The notes under the pieces: model-generated
Seen by the model: only the letters and a program-made list of their open reading frames with translations
What the model was told of the DNA's origin: nothing
Databases searched by the model: none
Position numbers and translations under genes: made by a program
DNA from: Camellia lanceoleosa
Lineage: Eukaryota > Streptophyta > Magnoliopsida > Ericales > Theaceae
NCBI GenBank assembly: GCA_025200525.1
Contig: CM045762.1
Location: 188,753,154 to 188,817,153, forward strand
Length of the DNA stretch: 64,000 nt
Direction of reading: 5' to 3'
In this document: piece by piece, positions 47,415 through 57,797 of the stretch
Numbering within the stretch: the first letter of the stretch is position 1
Layout of the letters: every line of letters starts with the position of its first letter

Positions 47415-47509
47415 GCGTCAATCTCAACTACTAGTTCAAAACCCTAGATCTTTCTCATTCCCTAGATCTATCTCTCTCTGAAGTATAATCAGTAAGCTCT
47501 GCTCGTGGA

Positions 47510-47767
47510 ATGACCACCCTATTGAGTCCATCTACGGTGAATCGAAGGGGTTATAGTCTGATACCAATGGTGATCAAGCACTCCTCTGGAAGTGAGAGAG
47601 CCTACGACATTTTCTCTTGCCTTCTCAAAGAATGAATCATTTGTATCAACGGCTTTGTCTCTGACAACACTACTCATGTCATTGTCACTCAACTTCTCTA
47701 CCTTAAGTTTGAGAACCCTTCCAAATCCATCATGTATCTCAACTCCCCGACGGCGCCGTCAGTGTAG
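47510..47767 (+). pseudogene. CLPP2: Captured fragment of mitochondrial-type ClpP (proteolytic subunit)
   Basis: From ATG 47510 the frame reads [20 protein letters not shown], then [24 protein letters not shown] (47633-47635), [38 protein letters not shown]. This is the transit-peptide end and first part of the protease subunit of the plant mitochondrial Clp complex (SLIPMVIEHS, RAYDIFSRLL, NPSKPI-MYLNSPGG in the family). The catalytic Ser-His-Asp region lies further on and is absent. A one-base loss in the PGG region ends the frame. Directly after, GTGTAG then GTTTATCC looks like an exon end and intron donor, so the source was probably genomic DNA rather than an mRNA copy. Non-functional. 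Confidence 0.75.
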
Positions 47768-47877
47768 GTTTATCCTTTCAACCCCTCCAAATCTCAATCT
47801 ACTCGCATTTCATTTCATTACAATTACATATTTTGATTTTGAGTTCTATATACAAAGTTCACTGTAACTCTTGCGTT

Positions 47878-48056
47878 GTGTGAGTTTTGGTGTGTGAATT
47901 TTCTTTAGATTTTGGCCACTGTGTGAATTTTCTCTAGATTTGGCCATTATGTGAATTTTCTTTGGATTTTACCACTGTGTGAATTTTCTTTAGATTTTTC
48001 CACTGTGTGAATTTTCTTTGAATTTTGGCCACTGTGTGAATTTTCTTTGGTTGTTC
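47878..48056 (+). repeat. Tandem repeat of 31-33 bp units (about 6)
   Basis: The unit is close to GTGTGAATTTTCTTTAGATT then TTGGCCACT, repeated from about 47888. It lies directly downstream of the ClpP fragment, inside the inverted-repeat element. Confidence 0.8.
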
Positions 48057-48289
48057 CTTTGTGATTTTTTTTTTTTTTTGAAAGCTCAAGGATGCATTGG
48101 TTCCTTTTTGATATTTGGTTGCTTCAGTTTCTCTATTAATTTGTTTACTCGCTCAGATATTGGAAGAAAAAAAAAGGAAGAAGGAAAATGTGATTTTGAG
48201 TGGATTTTCTCTGGTTTGATAATGATTGGGTATATATTGATCTTGAGGTTTCTTTTTGATCAATTTTCTCTAGTTTGATCAAAAACACA

Positions 48290-48600
48290 AATTTTCTCTA
48301 CATAATTTTCTTTGAATAGAGCCACACAAAGTCACAAAATTTTCTCTTACACAATTTTCTCTAAATAGAGCCACACAAAACCACATAATTTTCTCTACAC
48401 AATTTTCTCTGTATAGAGCCACACAAAGCCACACAAATTTGACTAGAGAAATTCTCCGTGAACCAAAATTTCTCTGTGAAATTTGAAGAAAATTCGATAA
48501 GAGAAATTCTAATCCAGAGAAAATTCGTCTAGAGCAATTCTCTGTGAACCAGAATTTCTCTGTAAAGTCCAGAGAAAATTCGTCTAGAGAAATTCTCTAG
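48290..48600 (+). repeat. Degenerate tandem repeats with AGAGAAATTC and GAGCCACACAA units
   Basis: Three units of about 60 bases have AATTTTCTCTACACAATTTT and AGAGCCACACAAA. Two or three longer units follow with AGAGAAATTCTCTGTGAACC. The short unit AGAGAAATTCTCT is itself palindromic. Confidence 0.7.
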
Positions 48601-48702
48601 ATCGATGTTGAGAGACTTTAGACATTATAAAAATATTGAGTGTCTTTTATGTTATAAAATCTTAATACTAGGGATCTTAAAAAAAAATCTCCTAATTTTT
48701 AA

Positions 48703-49200
48703 GGGTTGTTTGAGGTTTATTTATTTAGTATACTTTTTAATTTTTTACGAAAAAACGTAAAGAAAAATAAAAAAATGATGTGATTCAAAAAAATATACTA
48801 ATTTAAAATTTTAAATTAAGTTTTAAATAATTTACAATTATGCTCGACTCCACATGTTTATAAATACGGTGTTGATTGGGAGCCCGAAATTTTGGGGCTC
48901 GAATGCCCTGAAATTTCCATATAAGGAAATAAAAAAAAAACAAGGTAAAAAAAAAAAGAAAAAAAAAAAACTTTTCCAAAAAAGAAAATTTGAACCACAA
49001 TTTTTAGGGCCACCAATCATTTTCCTTATACATATAATTAATTTCTTAAAGAAGCACATTTCACCTAGGCTAGGGAAAATTTTAAATAAAAATAAAATAT
49101 ATAATGTATATATGAGAAATAAATTTGATTTTCATAATTATTTTTAAAATACGTATTAATGAAGTGTATAACTGCAGATAAGCTGTGGCATTTTCACAGT
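48703..49200. other. Upstream region of RWA
   Basis: AT-rich, with poly-A runs (48932-48970). No TATA box that I would trust is seen. A CT repeat at 49213-49231 marks the likely 5' leader. Confidence 0.4.
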
Positions 49201-49420
49201 AACTGTAATCTGCTCTCTCTCTCTCTCTCTTTCGATCATTATTTCGCCCGAAAATTCCCTCATTCTCGCAACAAATCTAGGGTTCATTCCCTTCGAATTT
49301 CAGATATCCACCTTCGTTTCAAGCAGATCTGGTTTTTCAACGAGCAATTCACATTCCATTACATACACATATATACGTGCTCATCGATATAGTGATTTTT
49401 TTTCACTGTAAATCTCAAAA

Positions 49421-52400
49421 ATGGTGATCCACGGACCTTTAGCCCCTGGTCAAGTGAGTGATTTCGGTTATAATGTTCGTTTTTTTCAATCGTTTTGAGC
49501 TTCTACGCGATCAGATCTTCCCCTGAGGATGTCGGTAGCAGCAAACTACGTAGATTTGAGAAGTTCTATTCATAGAATTGTTGATATTGTTTGTTTGTTG
49601 TTTCACTTTTAGTCGTAATTCGAGCTTGTATACATAAAAAAAAATGGTTAATAATTCAAGCTCCAAAGCTAGTTTTTAGAACATTAGATCACATGCTTAG
49701 AATACAAGTTTATTTGTAACATTAATTTAATTAGTGATTACCAATAGAATTGTTAATGACTTTGCATTACAGTTATATCTATACTATTATCTTCTTCTAT
49801 CTGTCTATACTATACTATATGTGAAGGCTTGAGATGGTGTTAACACAATGTAAATTATATAGTGAAGTGGATGGGGCTTGAACATGAACTTTGGTCTGGG
49901 AAACAATATCGGCACACAGCATATATACTTTCAAATCAAAATTTAAATTTGTATTTTACAAATTTTGACAGCACACCCATCCACTAGTAACTAAGAATGT
50001 GAAGGGTCTCAAATGTATTATTAGTCATTGCAATATCGTTCATTGTTTCGTTTTGAACTTGATGTCTGTTTTGTGCTCTCTTCTTTCCGAACTTTGTTAG
50101 TGTATATTCCTTTCCTTGGTTGACATAACATATTTTGTGTATCTCCCAATTTCAGGTGTCGTTTTTGCTTGGAATCATCCCAATATTTCTGGCTTGGATA
50201 TATTCGGAAATTTTGGAGTACAAGAAAAATTCAGTCTTGTTCAAATCGTTAGTTAGATAGTTCTTCACCTTCAAATACCATCTAATGTTTCTTTTATGCA
50301 GTATATATTCTGTTACATGTTGTGAGTTTGAATTATTCTTTCAGCAATATATGTCTAGGGTTAAAATCTTTCATCTCCATGCAGCCTTTGTTTAAATTTT
50401 ATTGTTAATTATTTGAATTTTTTGATAATATAAACTTCATACATTATTATTTTATATCATTTTAGAATTTTCTTTCCGAGTTCATTGTCTTATTCACCCT
50501 CCATAATTTACTTCTCATTCTCTGAAAGTTTACTAAGATATTTTGTTTGAGTAGTGCTATACAAACAAACTTTTCAAACAAATTTTCCTTACAAACTGAT
50601 GTGTCACCTAGAATATTAGTAAGTTGGGCCTCATTTCACATTCCAAAGTTGTATTACTGCATGCCACATCAGTTTGTAAGAAAAGTTTGTAAATTTTTTT
50701 TGTTCGTATAGCATTTTCCATTTTGTTTACTTAGTTTTTGCATGAAATTTCTAACAAGTTTCCAATAAGCTTTGTTTGACAATTGTTGGGTCTCATTTAT
50801 GCAATCAAAAGACAGTTACTGATCCTACATTCTATTTGTGAAATTAGAATAGTTTGACTGAGAAAACAGGGATAATTAAGTTATCCTTTCTTGAAAAGAG
50901 AAAGCTTTTATCTGTAATCACGTCCAAAAAAAAAAAAAAAAAAAAAAAAAAAGAAGGAAGAAGAAGAAGAAGAAGAAGAAGAAGAAGGACAGACAGCAAG
51001 ACTTCTTTGTTTGACGATTTGGTTCACCTTGAACTCAGATAATTCTTGTGATCATAATTGCAGTAACAGAATTCATGAAGTGTTCTATTTCATGACATGG
51101 ACAATGTGATAGAATTTTGTTATTTATTTATTTATTTAATAGGCCCTATTTGATATTGTTTTCATCATTTAAAAAATTCAATAAATGGATTTAAAGTGTT
51201 TCATAAAAAAATAGGTGCTTACCATTTTTTTTTCCCAAACATATGGACGATCAATTTATTATTATTATTATAGCAAAGTTATTTTTACGTTGTTAGTTGT
51301 TTGTATAATTGTTCAAATCAATTTGTTGGAAATTGTTAAATTCACAGTTCTTTTTTATGGATTCACAGCCTTGTCTCTGACACAACCCTCTCTCTCATAT
51401 AACAGGCTCCACTATGTGAGAAAGAGGTGCTATGGATCCGATCTGCCAAACAAGAGTGAATTTATCAATATCCCAATTTATTGTATCTTGGCGTTTAGAT
51501 AGTTGTTTGAAAATACTTAGTTATTTTTTCCCTTTTCCTTCCACATTTCCTCTCTCATTTAGTGTTTTACTGGCAGGCATTCTGATATCAGCTTGGTTGA
51601 GTTGGCAAATGAAACAGTTAAACAAGGTGACAGAGCTATTTTATTGGAGGGGAGAGGTCTCCAGTCAGCTTCTCCTAAAGCTCAGAGTTCACCTGTCACA
51701 TCTCACGTTGTCAGGTTAGAAAAAATAGCTGTTTCCATCTTTGATTATTTATGAGGAATATGAATGGGTTAATTTAGCATTCTTTATGTTCTTTAACTTT
51801 TCAAATTTCTTCTAATGGATGAGACTTTCTTGCTAGAAAATCAATTGACACTCAGAGCCATGTAAGTCTCTCATCGTCACAATTTAAAACCATAAGTTTT
51901 GGAGCTTTGTAAGTTTGAAGGACATGGTTAGAAAGTTGACTCTCATTTTTCTTCTTATTGTTCTCTCTCCCTACAGATCTGAATTTGGTGTCCTTTTGAT
52001 CTACTTTTACTTATGTGACCGTACAATTCTCTTCGGTGAATCAAAAAAGGTTTTGCCAATGCCCTCATCTTATAATTTATACTTTTCATTTCGTGAGTTC
52101 GTTATTTTCTTCAATGAAGTATGTGCTAGACCAATTTTAAATCTTAAAAAGAAAAATTCAATGTGAAAAATATAGAAAGAGGAATGGGTGGATATCACAT
52201 TCTTTAACAACTTTGAAATGTTATTTTAATATATATATCCCAGAACTTTACGAGGAAGTGAAAGGATTAGCGAGGTCATAACCTGATCCACTTATATGGG
52301 CATAACCTAATGAACCAACACTAATAGAAAGGAGAGATAACAAAAGTAAAATTACTAGTCAACAGACTAGCTGCTATAAGATGCTTCAATCTCTCTTCTG

Positions 52401-55400
52401 CTTCCTTGGATGTGTAACCAAACAATTAGGGAGGACTTCACCTCTCCACATAAAATTCACAATGGCCAGGATATACAGTTATTGTTTTCTGTATCTATTT
52501 TAGTTATAATTTGGTCCATCTGTATCAAAGTTGTGTCCAATGAGCTTGTCTTTTAACCATCATTTGTTTTTGCAGAGTTACAATCGGGATCTTTTCTTAT
52601 TTCTCTACTTCCTTCTCATCATAGTTTCAGCAATTACTTCTTTCAAGATTCATCATGATAAGTCACCAATCTCAGGAAAATCCATACTGTATCTAAACAG
52701 GCATCAAACTGAAGAGTGGAAAGGTTGGATGCAGGTTAGTCAGTTTTTAAGATGGCATGTCTATTTCTTAGAATTGTCTAATTTATTGTTACTTGTTTTC
52801 AGTGTAAAAGAAACAATTTATTTCCTTTGTGTTTTTTTATGGTGTCTCTTGTGATTTGTTTGGAAGTTTAAGCTCTAATCAATATAATTCCCTCCCACTC
52901 CTTTCAATGTTTCTCTACCTGGAAACACTTCCTGTCTTGTCTGCATCTTGTAGTCAATCCATAGAAAATATATTGGTAGTTGATAAAGAGAAGTAACTTT
53001 GAGATGGGAAATTGCAGTTGGAAATGGTTAGAGAGAGAGAGAGAGAGAAAGAGTCAACAAGTTGCTGAAAGTTTATTTATTACCCTGCTCTATAATTGGA
53101 ACTAGGAGCAGTTTGTGAAGGGCCTGGGAATGTTGCCTTCAAGTTTAATTGAGGTGGGATGCTGATCAAATCTTTTGGTTATAGGACCTCCAAACTACAC
53201 TTTGTCTGAAGTCATTAATCCTGTGAATAAATTAAAGCTCTTTTCAGCCATAAGAATTTTGTTTTCACTTCCTAATCAGATGAAACATCTAGAATAACTT
53301 CTCCATGCTTAAATTCAACATTAACTTACCATTCCTTGATGTCCATTTTGTTGTCAATAAGAATCTTCTGGCACCCAAGTTCGTTGGCCGGGTTGAATTG
53401 GGTCTGTTTTCTTATTGGACAAATGTAAAATTGACTTGGACTTGCATCTCTTGGAACTTTTCAAAGAGAAAAACACATTTTGCATCTACTCATTTTGTTA
53501 ATCATCCAAAATTTTAAGTTTTTTCTTTCATCAATGATTCCTAAATTCCAAACTCTAACTACGTTAAGATGCGAGGTTAATTACTCAAACTCACAATGAA
53601 TTGCCTCTATAATTTGATGTGGAAATTAATTATGATGAGTGAGAGAAGTTTCAGGTAATTTTTTCTAACTTCTTGGAAGCAGTATGTTTTGAAATTTTAA
53701 TTTTGTTTTTTCGCTCTATCTAGGACATCTTTGTTTTAACATGAGCTGCCATGTATCCAGTAATGAGTCCTAACACGAAGCCAATTTCTTTCTGGCCTTT
53801 ACCTTGAGCCTTTTATTGCCACTACCCATTGCTAACGTAAACTCCTAGTTGGTTTCTGTGGATTTAGATACAGGACAAACTTGTAAAGATTCATGCATTG
53901 TGGGAACATATGTTGAGAAGCACAATGCCATTAATTAGTGTTTGTTTAGCTTTATTTTTTAGCTCTGATTTCCAGGGCTTGTTATTTGTGACATCATACA
54001 TTGCATGCTTTAAAAAAATTTGGTCAGTCTTTGTATAGATATTATTTGCATTGCATGTGTCATTGTTGGTGCCTTAACGTTTTCTCTTTTATGTACAGGT
54101 ACTATTTTTAATGTATCATTACTTTGCCGCAACAGAAATTTATAATGCAATACGGCTTTTTATCGCTGCATATGTGTGGATGACTGGATTTGGGAATTTC
54201 TCATACTATTATGTCCGCAAAGATTTTAGCTTTGCAAGGTTTGCTCAGGTACTTCTCGTATAAGTTCAAACATTCATTAAACATTTTTTATCCGAGTTAT
54301 CTCCATAATTATCTACTTCTGACAGTAATTATTTTTTGCTGGGCAGATGATGTGGCGACTTAACTTTTTAGTGTTCTTTTGCTGCGTTGTCCTTAACAAC
54401 AGTTACATGTTGTACTACATATGTCCCATGCACACTCTTTTCACTCTGATGGTTTATGGGGCGCTTGGTATTTTTAACAAATATAATGATATTGGGAAAG
54501 TCATTGCTGCAAAAATCATTAGTTGCTTTTTAGTTGTTATTCTGATGTGGGAAGTACCTGGAGTGTTCGATCTGGTTTGGAGCCCATTTACTTTCCTTCT
54601 TGGTTAGTAACAGCCATAGTTTTATTTTCCACTCTCTTCACCTTGAGTGTTACTAATGTGGCACAATGATGTAACATACAAATGCATTGCAGGATACACT
54701 GACCCAGCTCCTTCAAAATCAAATCTTCCTCTCTTGCATGAGTGGCATTTCCGCTCAGGCCTTGATCGCTACATATGGATAATAGGAATGATATATGCTT
54801 ATTATCATCCAACTGTAAGTTTTCATACAGACCTGAGCCATTTTTCAATTATTCAAAGTAGAAGTAAATATGTGTTTTGATCCTTAAACGCTCCAGAGGT
54901 GAGGCTGAATTGTAAATATCTTGATGGTTTTTATTTGCTTCTCTTTCTCTCTCTCTCTCTCCCCCCCTCCCCCCCTCCCTCCCTCCCTCCTTCCCTCTCT
55001 CTCTCCCTCCAATTTCATGTCAGTGACTAAACTGTGGCATTTATTCTTGTAGGTTGAGAGGTGGATGGAGAAACTGGAGGAAACAGAAGTCAAACGTAGG
55101 ATTTCGATAAAAGTGGCCGTTGCGATTGTTTCCTTAACGGTATTATATCTTTCTTGTAACACAATCCTTGTCTGTTATTATTTGTTTGAAGCAAGCATTT
55201 CCTTGTAATTTTTGTAGGTGGGATATATATGGCTCGAGTATGTATACAAGCTTCCTAAGGTGACGTACAATAAATATCATCCTTATACCTCATGGATTCC
55301 TATCACGTATGCTTTTCTTTCCCTTAAGCTCGGCATTTTAAATATTTGAAAGTTTCTGTTAGTCGTTTACACAATTATTACATCTCTTGTTGATCAGTGT

Positions 55401-56660
55401 GTACGTATGCTTGCGAAACTTGACCCAGAACTTCCGAAGCTACAGTTTAACCCTTTTTGCGTAAGTGTTATTGGACTTTACTTATTTACTCTTTTTTTTC
55501 ATATGTTCTGTTTATAAAAGTCAACCTTATGCTTTAGACACCATTGTCTGTCAATTGGAATATATATACATATATATAATTATTTGATGATCCATCTGTG
55601 GTTTTGTTTTCTTTGATTCACCAGATGGCTGGGAAAGATCACACTGGAGACCTACATATCTCAAATCCACATATGGTTAAGGTATGCAGAACTTTGAATC
55701 ACTACTTTCCTTTTATTTACTTAAATGGCTCGATATGATATTGCTTTATTGATATACAGATAATGGATAAATTTATAAAACAAGAAAGTTTTGAGGATTT
55801 CTTATCAATTTCAAAATTTTGAGTTGGATCTTTATATGTTAATAAAATGATGTAAGGATTGAATAATTTTTTTGAAGCTTTTCTTGCCACTCCTTGGAAA
55901 TAGTGAAATCATAATTTCCAGGTTTGTGCATAAATATTTATACCTGTGTGTCCCAATCATCAAGGTGTCTATTATGCATTGTGCAAATATAGGTTATATC
56001 TAGATGTGTATATTTGTACTCTCTCTCTCTCTCTCTGATTTTTACTTGTGCTGTACGGATGCAGATCAGGTGTGCCAGATGGGCAGCCTAAATTTCTACT
56101 CTCTCTGATACCAAACTACCCCATGTTGAACTTCATGCTCACCACTTCCATCTATGTTGCAGTAAGTAAAAAAGATATATCATCTTGGGAAAACTCTTGG
56201 AGACGTAGAAGTGAATAATGTTGTTTCCTCTTCTGCAGGTTTCGTACAGGCTCTTTGAACTGACCAATAGGTTGAAAACGGCATTTGTGCCAAGTAAAGA
56301 CGACAAGCGCCTGACGTACAACATCATTGCAGCTGTGATTATCTCAAGCCTTTTGTACACACTGTCTTTTATATTCCTAAGAATCCCTCAGATGCTGGTA
56401 AGAGTTTTTCCAAAACTGATTTCAGTCTTGGCATGCTTTAATAGTCATAAATGTTGGTTGTGTTTTGCTTTCTTCATTTTCATTTTTAGTGGGTTGTTTT
56501 TTTTATTTATTGTTTCTTCAAAACAGATCATTTTGGAACAGTTCTCTATACTTTTTGAAAAATGAAAATGGGAAACAAAAACACAACCATAACAGACCCT
56601 TATTATGTCATAGTGTTGCTAATTGCATTTCTTTTTCTTTCAAAAACTCCACAGGTGTGA
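49421..56660 (+). CDS. RWA: REDUCED WALL ACETYLATION (RWA) family protein, 16 exons
   Basis: RWA proteins are multi-pass Golgi membrane proteins, homologous to fungal Cas1p, needed to acetylate xylan and other wall polysaccharides, probably by supplying acetyl groups. Exons: 49421-49453, 50156-50247, 51577-51714, 51805-51861, 51977-52049, 52576-52734, 54099-54248, 54347-54602, 54693-54814, 55053-55139, 55218-55306, 55398-55460, 55625-55681, 56065-56161, 56239-56397, 56655-56660. They total 1638 bases, 545 residues, the usual family length. Conserved blocks include [96 protein letters not shown], and [18 protein letters not shown]. All boundaries are GT-AG and in frame, except the acceptor of exon 4, which is AA where AG is needed. 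Skipping that 57-base exon would keep frame. The last exon codes only Val and stop. Confidence 0.9.
50550..50718. mobile_element. Foldback MITE in RWA intron 2
   Basis: The ends AGTGCTATACAAACAAA and, inverted, AATGCTATACGAACAAA are followed inward by TTACAAACTGATGTG and its inverse. The arms are about 55 bases. The target duplication is unclear. Confidence 0.65.
50925..50990 (+). repeat. Poly-A and (GAA)n microsatellite in RWA intron 2
   Basis: A run of about 25 A residues is followed by about eight AGA/GAA triplets. It is likely length-variable. Confidence 0.9.
54944..55012 (+). repeat. Pyrimidine-only tract in RWA intron 9
   Basis: About 65 bases of C and T only (CTCTCT, CCCCCCTCC, CCCTCCCTCC, CTCTCTCTCC) lie 40 bases upstream of the exon 10 acceptor, in a position where they could act as an extended polypyrimidine tract. 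Confidence 0.85.
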
Positions 56661-57797
56661 TACTCCAGAATTTACGGACTAGAATGAACGAGTTTCCATT
56701 AGTCAGCATTGAGCATATTTGCTCCACTGCAAGTCTTCACTTTCCATTGCAGTAACAAAATTTGCAGAGATGATGGATTGTGTTTATAGTATTTGTTTGA
56801 GGAACTACTGCTGTATAGCAAAAAAGGTGGTTGATGAATTCATTCCCTAATTGTGGGATTGTATTTACATGTATGCATTCTCGTTAGAAGATTTACACCA
56901 ACATTGTGATTACAAATTATTGTTTTCTCATGAATTTCCACTATTAAAGTGATTACTAGTGCAATTTTATTACCTGTCTTCAAAAGCATGTTGCATTTAC
57001 TTGTATCTTCTTTCTTTTTGGGTACATCCAAGAACATCTCATATTTTATTCATAGGCTCTACTTGGATTATGAATTTGAGAAGAATTTTGCATAAGAGAA
57101 ACAAAAAGATAAGAAAAGTCAATTTATATTTCAGTGGCTTTTTTCTTCCTTGATAAATTTCTTCTCGACTTCTTATTCCAACCACAATTTTAATCCAAAC
57201 ACAATTTTAACCAAGAGAAGAAATGGGTTGCTGAGATGCAAAGCTTGAATCCGGATCAAAGATTGGCATTTGAATTTTCACATTTAGATACATTCAAGTA
57301 CAAATTCCACACCTACTACTCAGAAAGCATGATTCCCAATGAGCACATTCCTCGTGAGAGAGATGAGAGTGAAGAGAAATTTTAGGTGTGAATTTAGAAG
57401 CAACCTTGCATTAAAAACTCATCATAGGGCTGAGGAAGCATGAATAAATACCAAAATTTCACTGTTAGGATATCATTGACACAAATATTTGTGTCCATAT
57501 GCCAATGTAACACAAAATAGTTGACAAGCAGGGAGTTGGATTTCCCAGTTAACAAAAATCTAAACTTCTAACAATTTCTATCAAGCCAAACAATTACTTT
57601 TAATTAAACTCGAGTACACAAAAGGCGTACACTCAAATGGTTTAACAAGAGTACAAGATGCCAAAAGCTGAAAATGTGTCTTCCCATCTCCTCCTCGCAA
57701 TGCCACAGGATAGCAAGTTATTGAAGTCTATGATAGCAGCTACCAGTGACAGCATGATCTTCTCCTCCATTCCATGTAGGTTGTAGCAGATATGCCC
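56661..57797. other. 3' ends of the convergent RWA and EMC6 genes
   Basis: RWA 3' untranslated sequence probably runs to about 56960. The last 150-200 bases before 57797 are probably the EMC6 3' untranslated region (minus strand). The centre has no gene. Confidence 0.5.

Larger units (their letters stand above)
47254..48702. mobile_element. Inverted-repeat element carrying a ClpP gene fragment (Pack-TIR/Pack-MULE-like)
   Basis: The left arm (about 47254-47370) and the inverted right arm (about 48580-48702) share CTTAATTTTT-like ends. They also share TTAAGAATCC against TTAAGATCCC, and ATGTCTAAAGTCTCTCA exactly. Inside are a CT microsatellite, an exon-like ClpP fragment (47510-47767), tandem repeats of 31-33 bases (47880-48055) and of about 60-80 bases (48290-48600). 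I could not find a convincing 9-base target duplication, so the superfamily is open. Confidence 0.6.

Noticed and set aside
47592..47867. 91-codon frame over the ClpP fragment
   Set aside because: It is a different frame from the ClpP-like reading, which is the one with clear family similarity.
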